From: Bifidobacterium sp. ESL0728
Lineage (GTDB): Bacteria > Actinomycetota > Actinomycetes > Actinomycetales > Bifidobacteriaceae
DNA: 64,000 bases
Assembly: GCF_029392015.1 (NCBI RefSeq)
Contig: NZ_CP113925.1
Coordinates: 1,736,001-1,800,000, forward strand
Direction: 5' to 3'
Below the pieces are notes generated by a model. The model saw only the letters and a list, made by a program, of their open reading frames with translations, had not been told where the DNA came from and made no database searches. Of this stretch, positions 15,001 to 20,085 are shown piece by piece. Position 1 is the stretch's first letter. The number at the start of each line of letters is the position of its first letter. The position numbers were made by a program, and so were the translations under genes.

Positions 15001-17322
15001 GAACCATTGCGAATAAGCCCCTTTGAGTGTACTCCCACTCGCAGCAGGTACCCAGCCATAGCTGAAGGAGGCTTGCGAAGCAATACCAGGCTTTCTTGCA
15101 CCTGAAGACCACGTGTTATTAGTATAGAAATACCCATTTTGCGTACAGTCGCCTGAAGCTTGATAACATCCATCGAGCTGCCAAACATTCGCTCCACCGC
15201 TTCTAGGCGCTGTACCACCAGTTACCCCTAGGCCTAAGCCGAGACTTTCCTGATTCGGTGCAAGATTTAATTGGTATCCTAACACGGTTTTCATGCATTG
15301 CCCGCCATATCCATTTATGCAACCGTGATAGCCTATCTCTGTAAATGGCTTATTCAACATCTCCGTTTTTTTCTGATCAAGATATGGATTAATCTCACCA
15401 GACTGATGGGTCATAACAGGCCCATTCTGTGTGTTAAAGTACACATTGACTGGATTGCCTTCACCTATATCCCCAACTTGGTCGGGATGGCTGGACTTGA
15501 TAGTGTCACCATTTAACGTTGCTGCAGGAACCGGCGCATCAGTAGGATCCGAGGGATCCCCATCTTGCGTACCAGCAAAAAGCCCATTGTCAGAAGGAGC
15601 GGTCAAATTGTCGCCCACACCTGTATATGCAAGCACTTCGTTGGAAATCCGCGTACCACCCTCATCGTTGTTCGCCGTGACATCGGTCAACGCAGCAGTG
15701 TTGGCGTCAGCAGCAGCAATCGTGTATTTCAAGCTGACATAGATATCGGAAAGCGAGGGATCATCCGGATCGTCGATAGTTTTCTGAATGGTCCAGCCGT
15801 TCTTGGCATTGGCATAGTTCATTGAGCCTGTCTGCTCGGAACCAGCTCCATTCGGAATCAAACTCACATACGGCAAAGACCACCAAGGGGTAGCCGTGAC
15901 GTGGGTTTGCACCAGGAATCTCAGCTTAAGACCTACCGTCGGCTTTTGTGAAAGGTCCTGTGCAGTAACTCCGTCTTTTGGCATCGTCATAATGAAGTCA
16001 TAGCTGAAGTACGCGGTCTGGCCTTTTCCGCCCTCAAGCCTGTTGGAATAGCCAAGCATCTGCTTCAACGCCGGAGCACTGCTGGATTGCGCCGAAGGCT
16101 TCTTCCCAGGCTTCACGGATTTAGTGGACTTAGCCGGCTTCTTCGCGGTTTTCACTGCCGCGGCCGCCTTATCGGTCTGAGGAGCCGTCTTGCCGTCCAT
16201 CGGCAACTGCGTGACCTTGCCATCCTTGTCGACCATGATCTTCGACATCTGCGAGTTCTGGCCGTTGGCGTTCTTCTGCGCCTGCTCCTGCTGCTGCTTC
16301 ATCTGTTTACGCGCGGCATCGGCCTGCGCCTGCACCTTGTCCGGCCCGCCGTTCTGCTCCACCTCGGTGGCCGAGGCCATGCCGGGCAACGCCATCGACG
16401 CGGCGGCCACAATGCACACCAGATTGCCGAAAAGACCCAATCTGCGGGCATACTTCGAGTGCGAATCGGACTTCGAGCCTCGGCCGAACCACCCCATCAC
16501 CGTGGCGCCGACGCGCCCGAACCAGCCAGGTGCCGCCTTTCCCAGACGTGCCATACCCGACTGCGAACCCGACGCACCCGAGGCATGCGCGAAGCCCTTA
16601 TCGATGTTGTTCATATCCGTGGCGTTCATGATCCTGTCACCTTCACTGCTGTTTAAATCCGAAACGACTTGGTACAAAGAATGATTCGTTCCGTTTTGCG
16701 ATACTGGTTGTGGTTCCAGCTTTTGTTCCGATTCCGCTTTGGGGATCTTCGTTCTCTTTCGCTGCTTCGTTGCAGCTGCTTTCGTGAACGCGTTTTCGGC
16801 ATCGTCGCCGATAAGGCCAGCATCGACATCTGGCGTGGTGATAGTTTCCTGGTTCGTTTTGGTAATCTCGGCTGCAATTGCCGGAGGGCCCAAAATCATG
16901 GCGTAAAGACGGTCTCCGAGACCCTTCTTCTGCACGTCACCGTCGGCGGCCTTTGCCCCGCGCACGCGGTTCCTCAACTTGATCGACTCCACGTCATCGC
17001 CGTCTTTGTCGGCGAGATTACACCAATATGCGAGCATGTGGCGCTTGGACTTGCGCACGCGCCTGGGTGAGCCGGGCTGAGCCGACTGCGCAGACTGCTC
17101 TGCAGAAGTCTTATGGAAGAAAGCCGCGAGCCTATATGCCAAGCTTGGTTTCGGCGCGGCCTCAGACTTATTTTCATAGGAGAAGTCATCAGTGGCAGAT
17201 TGGTCACCGTTCAGGGACTTCATCGATTCAGGCATAGAGGCAGCGTTGCCTCGGTTCTGGTCAAGATTGCCTTCGCCACCCACTTCCTGTTTGTCGCGCG
17301 ATACACCATCGACGCCAGACAT
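1..17322 (-). CDS. Giant secreted/surface protein with about 35 tandem Ig-like domains (3' end outside window)
   Basis: A single frame stays open from an ATG at 17322 to the left edge, giving at least 5,774 residues with no stop seen. The start has a strong GGGAGG site at 17329-17334. Residues 1 to about 285 are polar and basic with no membrane segment. A hydrophobic stretch (LGLFGNLVCIVAAASM) then ends in an Ala-x-Ala-like site near residue 315. A region rich in Lys, Ala and Gln and a non-repetitive aromatic/Gly-rich domain follow to about residue 1000. The rest is tandem domains with recurring GTGVPG, LYAADP or YETAD, VGSATVD, DGTWTVTD and DGKRIYYAQQTLPNG elements, resembling bacterial Ig-like folds. 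Near the left edge the sequence departs from the repeat, which suggests the C-terminal part is close. No sorting signal is visible because the gene is cut. A second possible start is the ATG at 16629, with a weaker ribosome site. The likely role is an adhesin or surface stalk; the ligand is unknown. Confidence 0.9.
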   Translation of the reverse strand, partial: MSGVDGVSRDKQEVGGEGNLDQNRGNAASMPESMKSLNGDQSATDDFSYENKSEAAPKPSLAYRLAAFFHKTSAEQSAQSAQPGSPRRVRKSKRHMLAYWCNLADKDGDDVESIKLRNRVRGAKAADGDVQKKGLGDRLYAMILGPPAIAAEITKTNQETITTPDVDAGLIGDDAENAFTKAAATKQRKRTKIPKAESEQKLEPQPVSQNGTNHSLYQVVSDLNSSEGDRIMNATDMNNIDKGFAHASGASGSQSGMARLGKAAPGWFGRVGATVMGWFGRGSKSDSHSKYARRLGLFGNLVCIVAAASMALPGMASATEVEQNGGPDKVQAQADAARKQMKQQQEQAQKNANGQNSQMSKIMVDKDGKVTQLPMDGKTAPQTDKAAAAVKTAKKPAKSTKSVKPGKKPSAQSSSAPALKQMLGYSNRLEGGKGQTAYFSYDFIMTMPKDGVTAQDLSQKPTVGLKLRFLVQTHVTATPWWSLPYVSLIPNGAGSEQTGSMNYANAKNGWTIQKTIDDPDDPSLSDIYVSLKYTIAAADANTAALTDVTANNDEGGTRISNEVLAYTGVGDNLTAPSDNGLFAGTQDGDPSDPTDAPVPAATLNGDTIKSSHPDQVGDIGEGNPVNVYFNTQNGPVMTHQSGEINPYLDQKKTEMLNKPFTEIGYHGCINGYGGQCMKTVLGYQLNLAPNQESLGLGLGVTGGTAPRSGGANVWQLDGCYQASGDCTQNGYFYTNNTWSSGARKPGIASQASFSYGWVPAASGSTLKGAYSQWFGLKNGQWVPVKSLSPKPQLLPLFNGVNGIWVSNTTLPLMETANHYFENGRWWLHGNFNSYSWSNDGIMPGSAQNADGSIDFGKAMADQGLDGYFKLVTWPVTGRASDPVTESTTAGDPSKGWLAASVFYDQDRTLDKPTITSPVDSTPSAKSNVVYNTTVTGPSPQAGNWELWAEDPKHPWGAAGSETDPEKIIEACNDDDDNQSDGEMPVNADGTPKTSGIKGKEGCKAYRSATTTTTGSDATYTFHDNGANSQFTTRRDGTRRYIVRVEHNGKKWVYSAPITVHVTDAVPTIDTPVNGAKINTYDTPLAGKGVPGSTITILRTTDERSSDSDSDGTDDTDQLINNAGRDPNKSDLNNMWNVEGVDPEGEDEGNKGPAEEESSEPSVESQKLASRSAAPLGKSAPLAADDTAVSWGNSNQKQAARKATKQQKAGFFDGVKTKAKSLFGAKSAMTRGGPTFHTEVVGTAQVTGDPASAGTTGAWSFTDKTGKLRYQDGQRWYWVRQTYPNGWVDTEARHANSRSGYSLMSSIIPDTYIPTITTADGTNYPWGPSDTVHLEGKGVPGQTVNVYESSDASHKIAPEGETDPTKYTDPNTLTNEDDDLDDNYASWVGSAQVAPDGKWQLDEETQDPTYTDDGNEGGNTRASDGTRWYFARHEFTSIKHDNVHDKSPYSKAMHTKFNDFVPTITNMLATEGQTNYVPLTNGMKVNGWQHTIKGRGIPGQTVTLSALDPAHAFNTAMTPSDPGVQLIKIGKGVVGQDSTWTIVDTGLNADTRISDGMRVYFVQQTLPDETTSHYSAASYYTINDMNASITSPAPNTATLDWSKVIGGKGVPGGYVALYTADVLSDHKADETLDATADGVHLQLVGGSTVDGNGNWTVTDPGTHNNTAKSGKRVYYARETLPDKPNISDGTITDYTKGFALFVSGLTPAITAPANGTHDINWTKTISGTGIPGVELKLYQEDPDHTISMDANDEGVRGILIGTVTVGQDGKWSVTDDGLTAGNHTPSSGQYKGQRYYYAQQKLQDGRPSFLSKVEWQSIDNMEPAITTPSGQTTQTWDYTFGGTGINGATINVYTAEPTGRVKDGMAWNEHRVTLHNIGTATVGTNGAWTFKDDGSHNNTVLRNGRRFYYVTQTRPDGSVSDYTRNIMVTVAGYTPTIDTPAQGSALTGWQQTIGGTGMGGATITLYTARADSNCLADTNTSAIDPRVCLHTVGTATVDPGTHRWSIDDPGVYQDGSSKQYNTTNDGKRIYYITQTMPGATNETHDAQTTGYSNPYWIRINGVKPTIDTPAENQAVNQWAQTITGSGAPGSTIQLYAANPQYKFLQGNQGGPDLQAADPAVHLLTIGNPVTVGSDPTDASTYCKWTAVSDDVQHEVDKKTMKRVLYVKETLPDGRVTDYSTGRMTRVSSMDPVITSPTGGMKTTAWTYKVTGTGVAGAKVFIYETPDDANNNPSNPNSFADAQKKNEAGDIDDAAIDAEAKAKLDANMIGSVTVKTDGTWEFDDTGMGSHRTCMSEGTRWYFARQTLPNGVHSNFSGGQWFDYNYWAPSITWVDDGTYNRPWERTLSGNGVPGSQLTLYVELPTDKTDGSGRVFDASSEAKITDSINHAHKIGTVAVSDTGTWSMVDPGDHDGTYKISDLNGRRMYFVRQQYPNNDQSTITENHVDFAYVRPVPDTTWDSRVQGPWGNVIGFRSSMDTANTKIGIELYETPDNNHVIDTPNFNIRTCMADTSEGGCKEKLGAQKMTVGTTDDDDIKVVDYAAGGAYAGKQFWDKAKDGRTRQSDGARYYFVREVLPKVKDSHDDPQPRYSEFSDVQSDGRFNKSIPTITSLGTNAWANNYKQTIQGEGTWGQKVTLYAADPKSPAFKVDSATDPGFSATNPKATFHNAAEAEANGIRLIKVGESDVTRSETPKTGWPYDSNWFGSWKIDDDGKYKANGDVDTTKGDASGSGTTIAAGDPNADGSKNTVDRVTYSHQAGDSYYDTATNGKRMYYVQETWPDGTTSGFSGPSETTIDRAIPTITSPDPNATSVPWGSQLKGDGIPGSKITIYETADEEDTNTHKGTYDTNPNPNMFNLPDEAKGVPVNREKVHNPVTNKDELREVEVKVGDDPSKPATYGHWTFTDNSSDKRTRPDGTRWYYVGAKLPDGQIAQYSAARAVRYSNIKPTINPQTNDQRSGWAQTITGTGVPGETVTVYACNPAKVENGDKANCAPDPYPASDTANYGKDKSLITVGSATIGAKGTPAEGKWTLDDTGTLKDTFKADGTRVYYARQTLPNENKFSQYSDSQNFIVNNVMPTIDTPDDAHLGSAAWSIQLGGTGMPGQKVTVWESGDDDGKFTNATSAADRNPWDPTKDGGTGGVKIEGTKLAENILVNAAGRWSFVDPAVTNSVTGSVAGSTRIKDGNRTYWVEQTLPANDNTSWYSQIRSTHFTQITPTILTPVDGTFQDAWKQQLTGTGLPGQTVTLYAVQPNNNPFDTTVDPTKLDLIEVASATIDSHDAGGNWTLLDQGDKNDTKMLDGTRVYFVRQTLPIGGNSGYSKGIKLGVNSAVPTVNASVDNVAHWGVNLSGVGVPGAKMYIYETADKDKLFENADGNFNPNKTDPNGEWDEVEANDHTKSKLMHTVDVDSVTGQWSWRDPALDQRTRMDGTRRYFVRQEIQGSSSSVNTSRFSKPASIRFADTNPTITKPTAGFHSSKWSLDLAGKGVPGQLVTVYAAHIPTSNTDTTHKFDESIAAGTGSGVVLKTIATARVDAGGNWNATDDGSISDITRLADGKRIYYAHQTLPSDPSEVPNPPADNYSPGVPVFMDSMVPAIDTPASSSAVNGWAQNISGSGVPGATVHLYAVDPKAANFSETMSGDSYATTNDLIDLGSAAVDDGGRWTVSDSGKEKDTLLSTGKTAAGKLYTQGKRIYYVQQTFKDGVKSQYSKSSYLLINDAVPSFTSPADGTSDVSWTKSVAGRGVPGQTISLYGAQKDSDNFGSDIDANVASNGVHLSLIRSGIPIDANGNWAAVDPGTIPGLTKEYSTGGRRVYYVQQTLPNKEDVAEEDQQISKISNGLSLNISSMVPAITSPTNNAVDAGSGLLDGMHINLTGTGIADATVDVYETADPEHILDQNNEPSQLSENDFKKLKATLVSSGNKVTGGAGTWSASDDADQKGHTRSDGARWYFVRQLLPNGDKSTFSKAIRTKFRLSAPVIDRPTAYTPNDFNHWAPTSDPKDNGKWWTGQINKWDTTLNGRGVPGMKVQLYVADPTGTYGVQYDPLTQTTVKLIKIGNPVTVGEDGTWVISDDGGLYNPPADKPTNYTRLSDGARIYYVRQTAPDPGDPNDQTNNPGDPNGTDLPYSDAKGARLSYTRPQIDTPTGGSAIDWKNIVSGHGVPGSKIRLYAADPKGDTFDPTADAFNSKVKLLPINPTPEDGGNSDYTMTVSASGVWAITDNGDDVADTSSDGRRIYYAQQTLPNGAGVPGGTAENPDYTKADFSASAWGTVNTVVPIITTPNNSSQKEWGVKVSGKGVANATIDIFETPDKNKAFDRNTDPNSQPDTVPPAVKVKSGVTVDNTGSWSWTDPADDSVGDGSTRDDGVRWYYVRQTLPGGKVSSFTHAVSSTFSNITPTINPTPGGGAGEWAQTITGTGVPGQQVTLWYADPKNGTFNETVDANDAASGIVKHKLNSVAVDVSSDGTWSVMDPGTSPDTDSGDANGTGHRIYYAQQTLPRVTEAGKNSRYSAGVKMNVNNVIPTITGPGSDGPNHFYNGPENKGGWKVPLTGKAIANQTVTIYAVDPDSTTFDPTVSPNGDHNYDLITLGDVVADSTGSWSYVDEDNGDTTLTHRDTRLKDGMRIYYATQKMPGSTITNPSQSRYSDAAWYTLPGSTPAITSPGAENTGLDEWKVQLNGTGVPGAKVQICEMADINHILDGNTDPNNRPSVTCNDISKGNVVVGDDGIWTFSDDAHDNGTRSDGTRWYWVSQSTTDKNKSRYSSALQVHFKWSTPTIDSVTPAVPAPGTKKNGWSVYISGTGLVGQTLTLYAADPDNWIEAGADPTPMANKLIKVGTAKVGENTDPGAPDQTHSWRISDDGHTGDTRLTDGKRVYFAQQSTPAKGIGENQGLSIFTKGVGTTINGITPVIDTPTAMGSDWQQVIGGTGVPSSTVTLYAADPTAPQFSWVTPGSQATKKKIGTGLVGDDGRWQVTDDGSKKDTELGSGARIYYAQQTSPKLKADAPTTPPYTADNYVQSPFSVGKQLGVYYVTPTIDRADKGESDGTARLSGHGVPGMHLELWAAKPSGIFDPNKPAETEGVDKIKVGANIVVGNDGTWTASDSDASGVATSSDNLRIYYVRQSLTAGDHTGPEIDHTWSKGKTYSVGNTTPVITAPVSGSTVAFGNITLSGTGYTNSTIKVFETADPDKKFDADTNPASSVNNADNGVTKTAHEVSAGKDPIIVDGNGKWTFTDEISTLDSGTRADGTRWYFVQQTQQGNEAKKYSSAISTRFEGAIPTITSPTSGTQSDDWKFDVTGRGVPHLELNLYAADPAKAGFDGTVSGADKLGDGSLIKVGSATVDADGNWRVTDQGNKPTTRLADGQRIYYAQQKRASGNDYQFSAATNVTIKGVTPSITKPLQNAQVSGGSLDLEGTYLPGSTVTVYAADPANQTIGASVPGESINLVQASSETNPVTTNAVAHTWSFTDNDFGAHVNGQGQGVYYVRQKLPDTRDSKYSGGVMVTTQSSKPVITTPVSASATELTAHQIDKWKFDVSGTGMPGKAVDLYAADPTSGTFDPTATAASPSVKLVKIGSDTVATSGDKAGTWTVTDDGSAKLESAPEGTGHTRTDTIDGLGRRIYYARQHMGSALIDSVGVYVDIVNKAPNMDITASNNGVPHTTIANHGALAENAKVTVHGVATTNIDGATLKVYMAADTQSQGQALSLQEPKASAPQGLTRASGPDIPLASSPVRGLTRGFTTFGAPGVPSEGSEVSECTQTLGAAGTQTWTCDIPASKFTVP
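430..14230 (-). repeat. Array of about 35 Ig-like coding repeats
   Basis: The most conserved element, coding for (R/K)(I/V/W)Y(Y/F)(A/V)(Q/R)Q, recurs on the minus strand near 480, 894, 1240, 1569, 1990, 2366, 2714, 3100, 3462, 3864, 4227, 4624, 5040, 5485, 5888, 6249, 6650, 7032, 7415, 7765, 8177, 8570, 9010, 9619, 10042, 10413, 10830, 11232, 11600, 11933, 12300, 12640, 13035, 13494 and 14195. The mean spacing is about 400 bp. Two subtypes exist. One has LYAADP with KRIYYAQQ; the other has YETAD/YETPD with TRWYFVRQ. Units are diverged at DNA level, so this looks like old duplication, not a recent identical array. Confidence 0.9.
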
Positions 17323-17328
17323 GGGCTG

Positions 17329-17334
17329 CCTCCC
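17329..17334 (-). promoter_or_regulatory. Ribosome binding site of the giant gene
   Basis: GGGAGG on the minus strand, 6 nt before the ATG at 17322. It is the main reason for preferring this start over the internal ATG at 16629. Confidence 0.7.
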
Positions 17335-17364
17335 AATAATCTTCTTCACCGCTAACCACAACTT

Positions 17365-17516
17365 CTTTACTGCAAACTGCAACTACAAACCGCCACGGAG
17401 CCAACTGCACGCTCCGCTTACTGCTCCACTGCTCAACTACTTGTACTGCTCAACTGCAAAACTGCTAACTGCTCAACTGCTACGACGCCGAAACTGCGCA
17501 CTGCTCCACTGCTCTG
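17365..17516. repeat. Degenerate tandem repeats upstream of the giant gene
   Basis: About 150 bp built from variants of CTGCTCAACTG and CTGCTCCACTG (minus strand GAGCAGTT/GAGCAGTG), for example at 17429-17447, 17454-17491 and 17499-17515. Repeats sit 40-190 nt upstream of the giant gene's start, in its leader or promoter. No coding frame is supported here. Confidence 0.6.
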
Positions 17517-18215
17517 CGGCTTCGGCACCGCTGGTCGGACCACCACTGCATCGGCTCGACGCAATTGCTTCGTGTCACATCACGCGAAAATGGATATGAC
17601 ACTACACTCGTAATATTCATTTAATCCATCACAAGGGACAATAAAATCTAGACATCAAACTATTTGACGTAATTTAACGCACTCAAATCCTTGATATTTC
17701 AGCATTTTCAGATTCGAATTTCAAAATGTCAAAGGTTTTAATAAAAGCGTTCTACCTATTGAGAATATTGAGATTAAAATGTTTGCCGTATATTTATGTA
17801 AATGTATCAAATTACATTATTGGCATTTACAACACCAAAAGTACGACACGCCTCAAATTAAGCGCTTATAGAACATCTCCACTGTTTTTACCTTATTTAT
17901 TATATTTTACCGTTACATTTATCGAAAATAAACAAAAATTCAGACTGGATATATTCAAAAGTGTTCGTTTCGGTTGGTCTCCGACATTATGCGGCAAGAG
18001 GCTGACGGCAAGATTCCCGGTGACGGGATATCCGGCTGCCGCAACATTCATCGTAACCGAATCCATACCATATTATTGTCATGCCAAAAACCGAAAACAT
18101 GAAGCATCGCATGTCTTTCAATACAATAATCCGTGTATTTCATACCAGACTTCCCCTCCCCTGACTTAGAATAATGAATGACAACAATTACGTTTCAAGC
18201 TTTTCAGGAGTTGAC
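17517..18215. other. AT-rich intergenic region between the giant gene and the epimerase gene
   Basis: About 700 bp without a supported gene. The stretch 17600-17960 is markedly AT-rich compared with both neighbours. An open frame of 147 codons (17726-18169, plus strand) has no ribosome site and no recognisable composition, so I do not call it. The region should hold the promoter(s) for the giant gene on the minus strand and for the epimerase gene on the plus strand. Confidence 0.5.
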
Positions 18216-19166
18216 ATGACTTCATCCAACCTGCCCCCACGCTCGGGCCAGCAATTCACCATTTCGCACGGCGATTACACGGCGGTAATCACCGAACTCG
18301 GCGCCACGCTGCGCAAACTCACCTACCGCGGCAAGGATATGATCGCCTCGTGGGACCCGGACAAGCCGGTACCCTGCACCAACGGCGAACTGCTCGTTCC
18401 ATTCCCCAACCGCATCGCCGACGGCGTCTACACCTTCGAAGGCAAGACCTACGAACTGCCAATCGACGAGCATGAGAAACACAATGCCATTCACGGCTAC
18501 GGCTACCGCGCTTTCTGGAACCTCGAAACCCTTGAGGAAGACCGCGTCGCGCTCACCTGGCGCACCGGCAACATGAAAGGCTATCCCTTCGATCTTCTGG
18601 TTCGCGCCACGTATAGCGTCAACGACGACGGGTTGCAGCTCACCCTGTCCGCAACCAACAACGACAGCGTTGACGCACCGTGGGCCCTCGCTATTCATCC
18701 GTGGATCGCCAACGGGTTCGAAGGCTACGGCGACGAGATCGACGGGCAGAACGCGCAATGCTCGGTCACCATTCCCGCACGCACCCACGTCATCGCCAAC
18801 GAGCGTACGCTGCCCTGCGGCACCGAACCGGTCAGTGGCAAATACGACCTGCGCCAGCCGACGGCACTGACGGAGCAGCCGTATGACGACGCGTGGACCA
18901 ACGTCGAGCGCGATGCCGAGGGCAACACCTTCGCCACGCTGACACGTCCGGACGGCCTCAAGGTGAGCGTCGGAGGAGACAAGACCATCACCTCGTTCCA
19001 GATGTGCACCGGCACCGGTTTCGCACCCGAATCGCATCCGGCCGGCGTCGCCATCGAGCCGCAGACCGCATATGCCAACGCGTTCAACACCGGCCGCGAC
19101 CTCATCGTCATCAAGCCCGGCGAAACCAGCTCCACCAACCTCTATTTCAAGGCCGAGCAGCGCTGA
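18216..19166 (+). CDS. Aldose 1-epimerase family protein (galactose mutarotase-like)
   Basis: A 316-residue protein of the GalM/YeaD fold, which interconverts alpha and beta anomers of free hexoses or hexose phosphates in the cytoplasm. Visible family signatures are NAIHGYGYRAFW (first conserved His), ALAIHPWIANGF (second His) and GVAIEPQTAYANAF (the Glu expected to act as base). The ATG at 18216 is chosen because AGGAG lies 5 nt upstream; an in-frame ATG at 18174 lacks such a site. Length is normal for the family. The gene stands alone between the giant-gene leader and an inverted repeat. The exact sugar cannot be told from sequence. Confidence 0.85.
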   Translation: MTSSNLPPRSGQQFTISHGDYTAVITELGATLRKLTYRGKDMIASWDPDKPVPCTNGELLVPFPNRIADGVYTFEGKTYELPIDEHEKHNAIHGYGYRAFWNLETLEEDRVALTWRTGNMKGYPFDLLVRATYSVNDDGLQLTLSATNNDSVDAPWALAIHPWIANGFEGYGDEIDGQNAQCSVTIPARTHVIANERTLPCGTEPVSGKYDLRQPTALTEQPYDDAWTNVERDAEGNTFATLTRPDGLKVSVGGDKTITSFQMCTGTGFAPESHPAGVAIEPQTAYANAFNTGRDLIVIKPGETSSTNLYFKAEQR

Positions 19167-19248
19167 ATCGCAATACGACGAATAGGCTGCGGGACAACTG
19201 ATACGTCCCGCAGCCTTTCTGTATGCGTCAACCGTCAGCAGCCCCGCC

Positions 19249-19372
19249 AATCTCTGTTAGTAACACCGCCAATTCCGCGAGTAACCGGTCAATCCCGCTA
19301 GTAACCGGTCAATTCCGCTAGTTTTCGTATACTTTGGATGCCTAAAACATACGAAAACTAGCAGAATTGACC
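19249..19372. repeat. Direct repeats ending in a large inverted repeat
   Basis: Three or four copies of a GTAACCGGTCAATTCCGCTA-like unit (19258-19320) lead into a 24-nt left arm at 19307-19330 (begins GGTCAATTCC, ends TTTTCGTAT). An 18-nt spacer separates it from a matching right arm at 19349-19372 with one mismatch. It looks like an intergenic repeat element. As RNA it would form one long hairpin downstream of the epimerase gene, possibly helping termination, although no T-tract follows. Confidence 0.7.
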
Positions 19373-19457
19373 TGAATCTAGCGCTAAACCCTACGCGAAG
19401 TCGCAACAACGTGCGATAATACCTAAGGCTTATTCATTGAAAGTAAAGGAGTCCATC

Positions 19458-19532
19458 ATGGGAATGCGCGGACGCAAACGTAAGGCACGCCGCAAAAAGG
19501 CGGCCAACCACGGCAAAAGGCCAAATGCCTGA
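19458..19532 (+). CDS. Large-subunit ribosomal protein bL37 (24 residues)
   Basis: The ORF is MGMRGRKRKARRK followed by KAANHGKRPNA and a stop: 24 residues, very basic. It matches what I recall of the actinobacterial 50S protein bL37 in length and in the C-terminal ANHGKRPN motif. A strong AAAGGAG site lies 7 nt before the ATG, and a hairpin terminator follows 30 nt after the stop, so this is an independent transcription unit. It is easily missed because of its size. Assignment rests on motif memory, not a database search. Confidence 0.8.
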   Translation: MGMRGRKRKARRKKAANHGKRPNA

Positions 19533-19561
19533 GTTCCGTTAGGTACGCAGTAAACGAAAGA

Positions 19562-19588
19562 ATGTCTCGCAATCAGCGGGACATTTTT
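19562..19588 (+). terminator. Rho-independent terminator of bL37
   Basis: Stem ATGTCTCGC / GCGGGACAT with one G-T wobble and loop AATCA, followed by a run of T. Confidence 0.8.
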
Positions 19589-19730
19589 CGTATACAGGAC
19601 TGCGGTGTGCTATTGGCGACAACGGCAACTCTGCCGGCAACAATCAGCAAGTTCCAGCACTAATCACCAATGCCGATATAACGGCCAACGCCCTAACCGA
19701 CGAAAACGAACCATGTCAATCACCAGATAT

Positions 19731-19757
19731 CAAAAAGCCACGCACCAAGGCGTGGCT
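19731..19757 (-). terminator. Rho-independent terminator of the sigma factor operon
   Basis: On the minus strand, arms AGCCACGC and GCGTGGCT around a 6-nt loop are followed by TTTTT. It lies 29 bp past the stop of the Cys-rich partner gene. Confidence 0.8.
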
Positions 19758-19785
19758 AGAAACGAATTCCGATAAACCGAACAGA

Positions 19786-20085
19786 CTATGCGGACGCGAC
19801 TTCGCCGCCGCAGGACTCTTCAAGGCAGCAACGATCGAGCGTCGCCTCAAGTTTGGTAATCAGGCATTGCGGAGCGGAGGCCGGACGCAGCAAATCACGC
19901 AACTCGGCAATCAACGCTTTTTCACGCGCGTCACAGCAGGATTCAGGGTTGAAACACTCATCATCGGAGACGCGGCTGCTGGAATCGTAACGGGAGATTT
20001 CGATGTCGGTACGCGTGAGGCCGTCGGAATGTTGGCTTCTCACCACTACACGGCTGGTGCGTTCGATTCGTCCGTCCATCGTCAT
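19786..20085 (-). CDS. Cys-rich partner of the ECF sigma factor (possible diverged anti-sigma factor)
   Basis: A 99-residue protein whose ATG overlaps the sigma factor stop by 4 nt, so the two are translationally coupled. In SigH/SigR operons this position is normally held by a zinc-binding, redox-sensing anti-sigma factor with a HxxxCxxC motif. No such motif is seen here. There are seven cysteines (about residues 44, 50, 51, 74, 86, 87, 92), including two CC pairs. The stretch KALIAELRDLLRPASAPQC vaguely recalls the C-terminal helix region of RsrA-type proteins. I infer a sigma-regulating role from context and cysteines. It could also be an unrelated small protein. Confidence 0.6.
   Translation of the reverse strand: MTMDGRIERTSRVVVRSQHSDGLTRTDIEISRYDSSSRVSDDECFNPESCCDAREKALIAELRDLLRPASAPQCLITKLEATLDRCCLEESCGGEVASA

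Noticed and set aside
17726-18169. AT-rich 147-codon plus-strand frame
   Set aside because: No ribosome site, no recognisable motif, and it lies in a low-GC stretch where the likely promoters of the giant gene lie. It could be a lost gene, but nothing supports it.
18222-19250. Minus-strand open frame of 342 codons
   Set aside because: Opposite the aldose 1-epimerase gene, which has a ribosome site and conserved catalytic residues.
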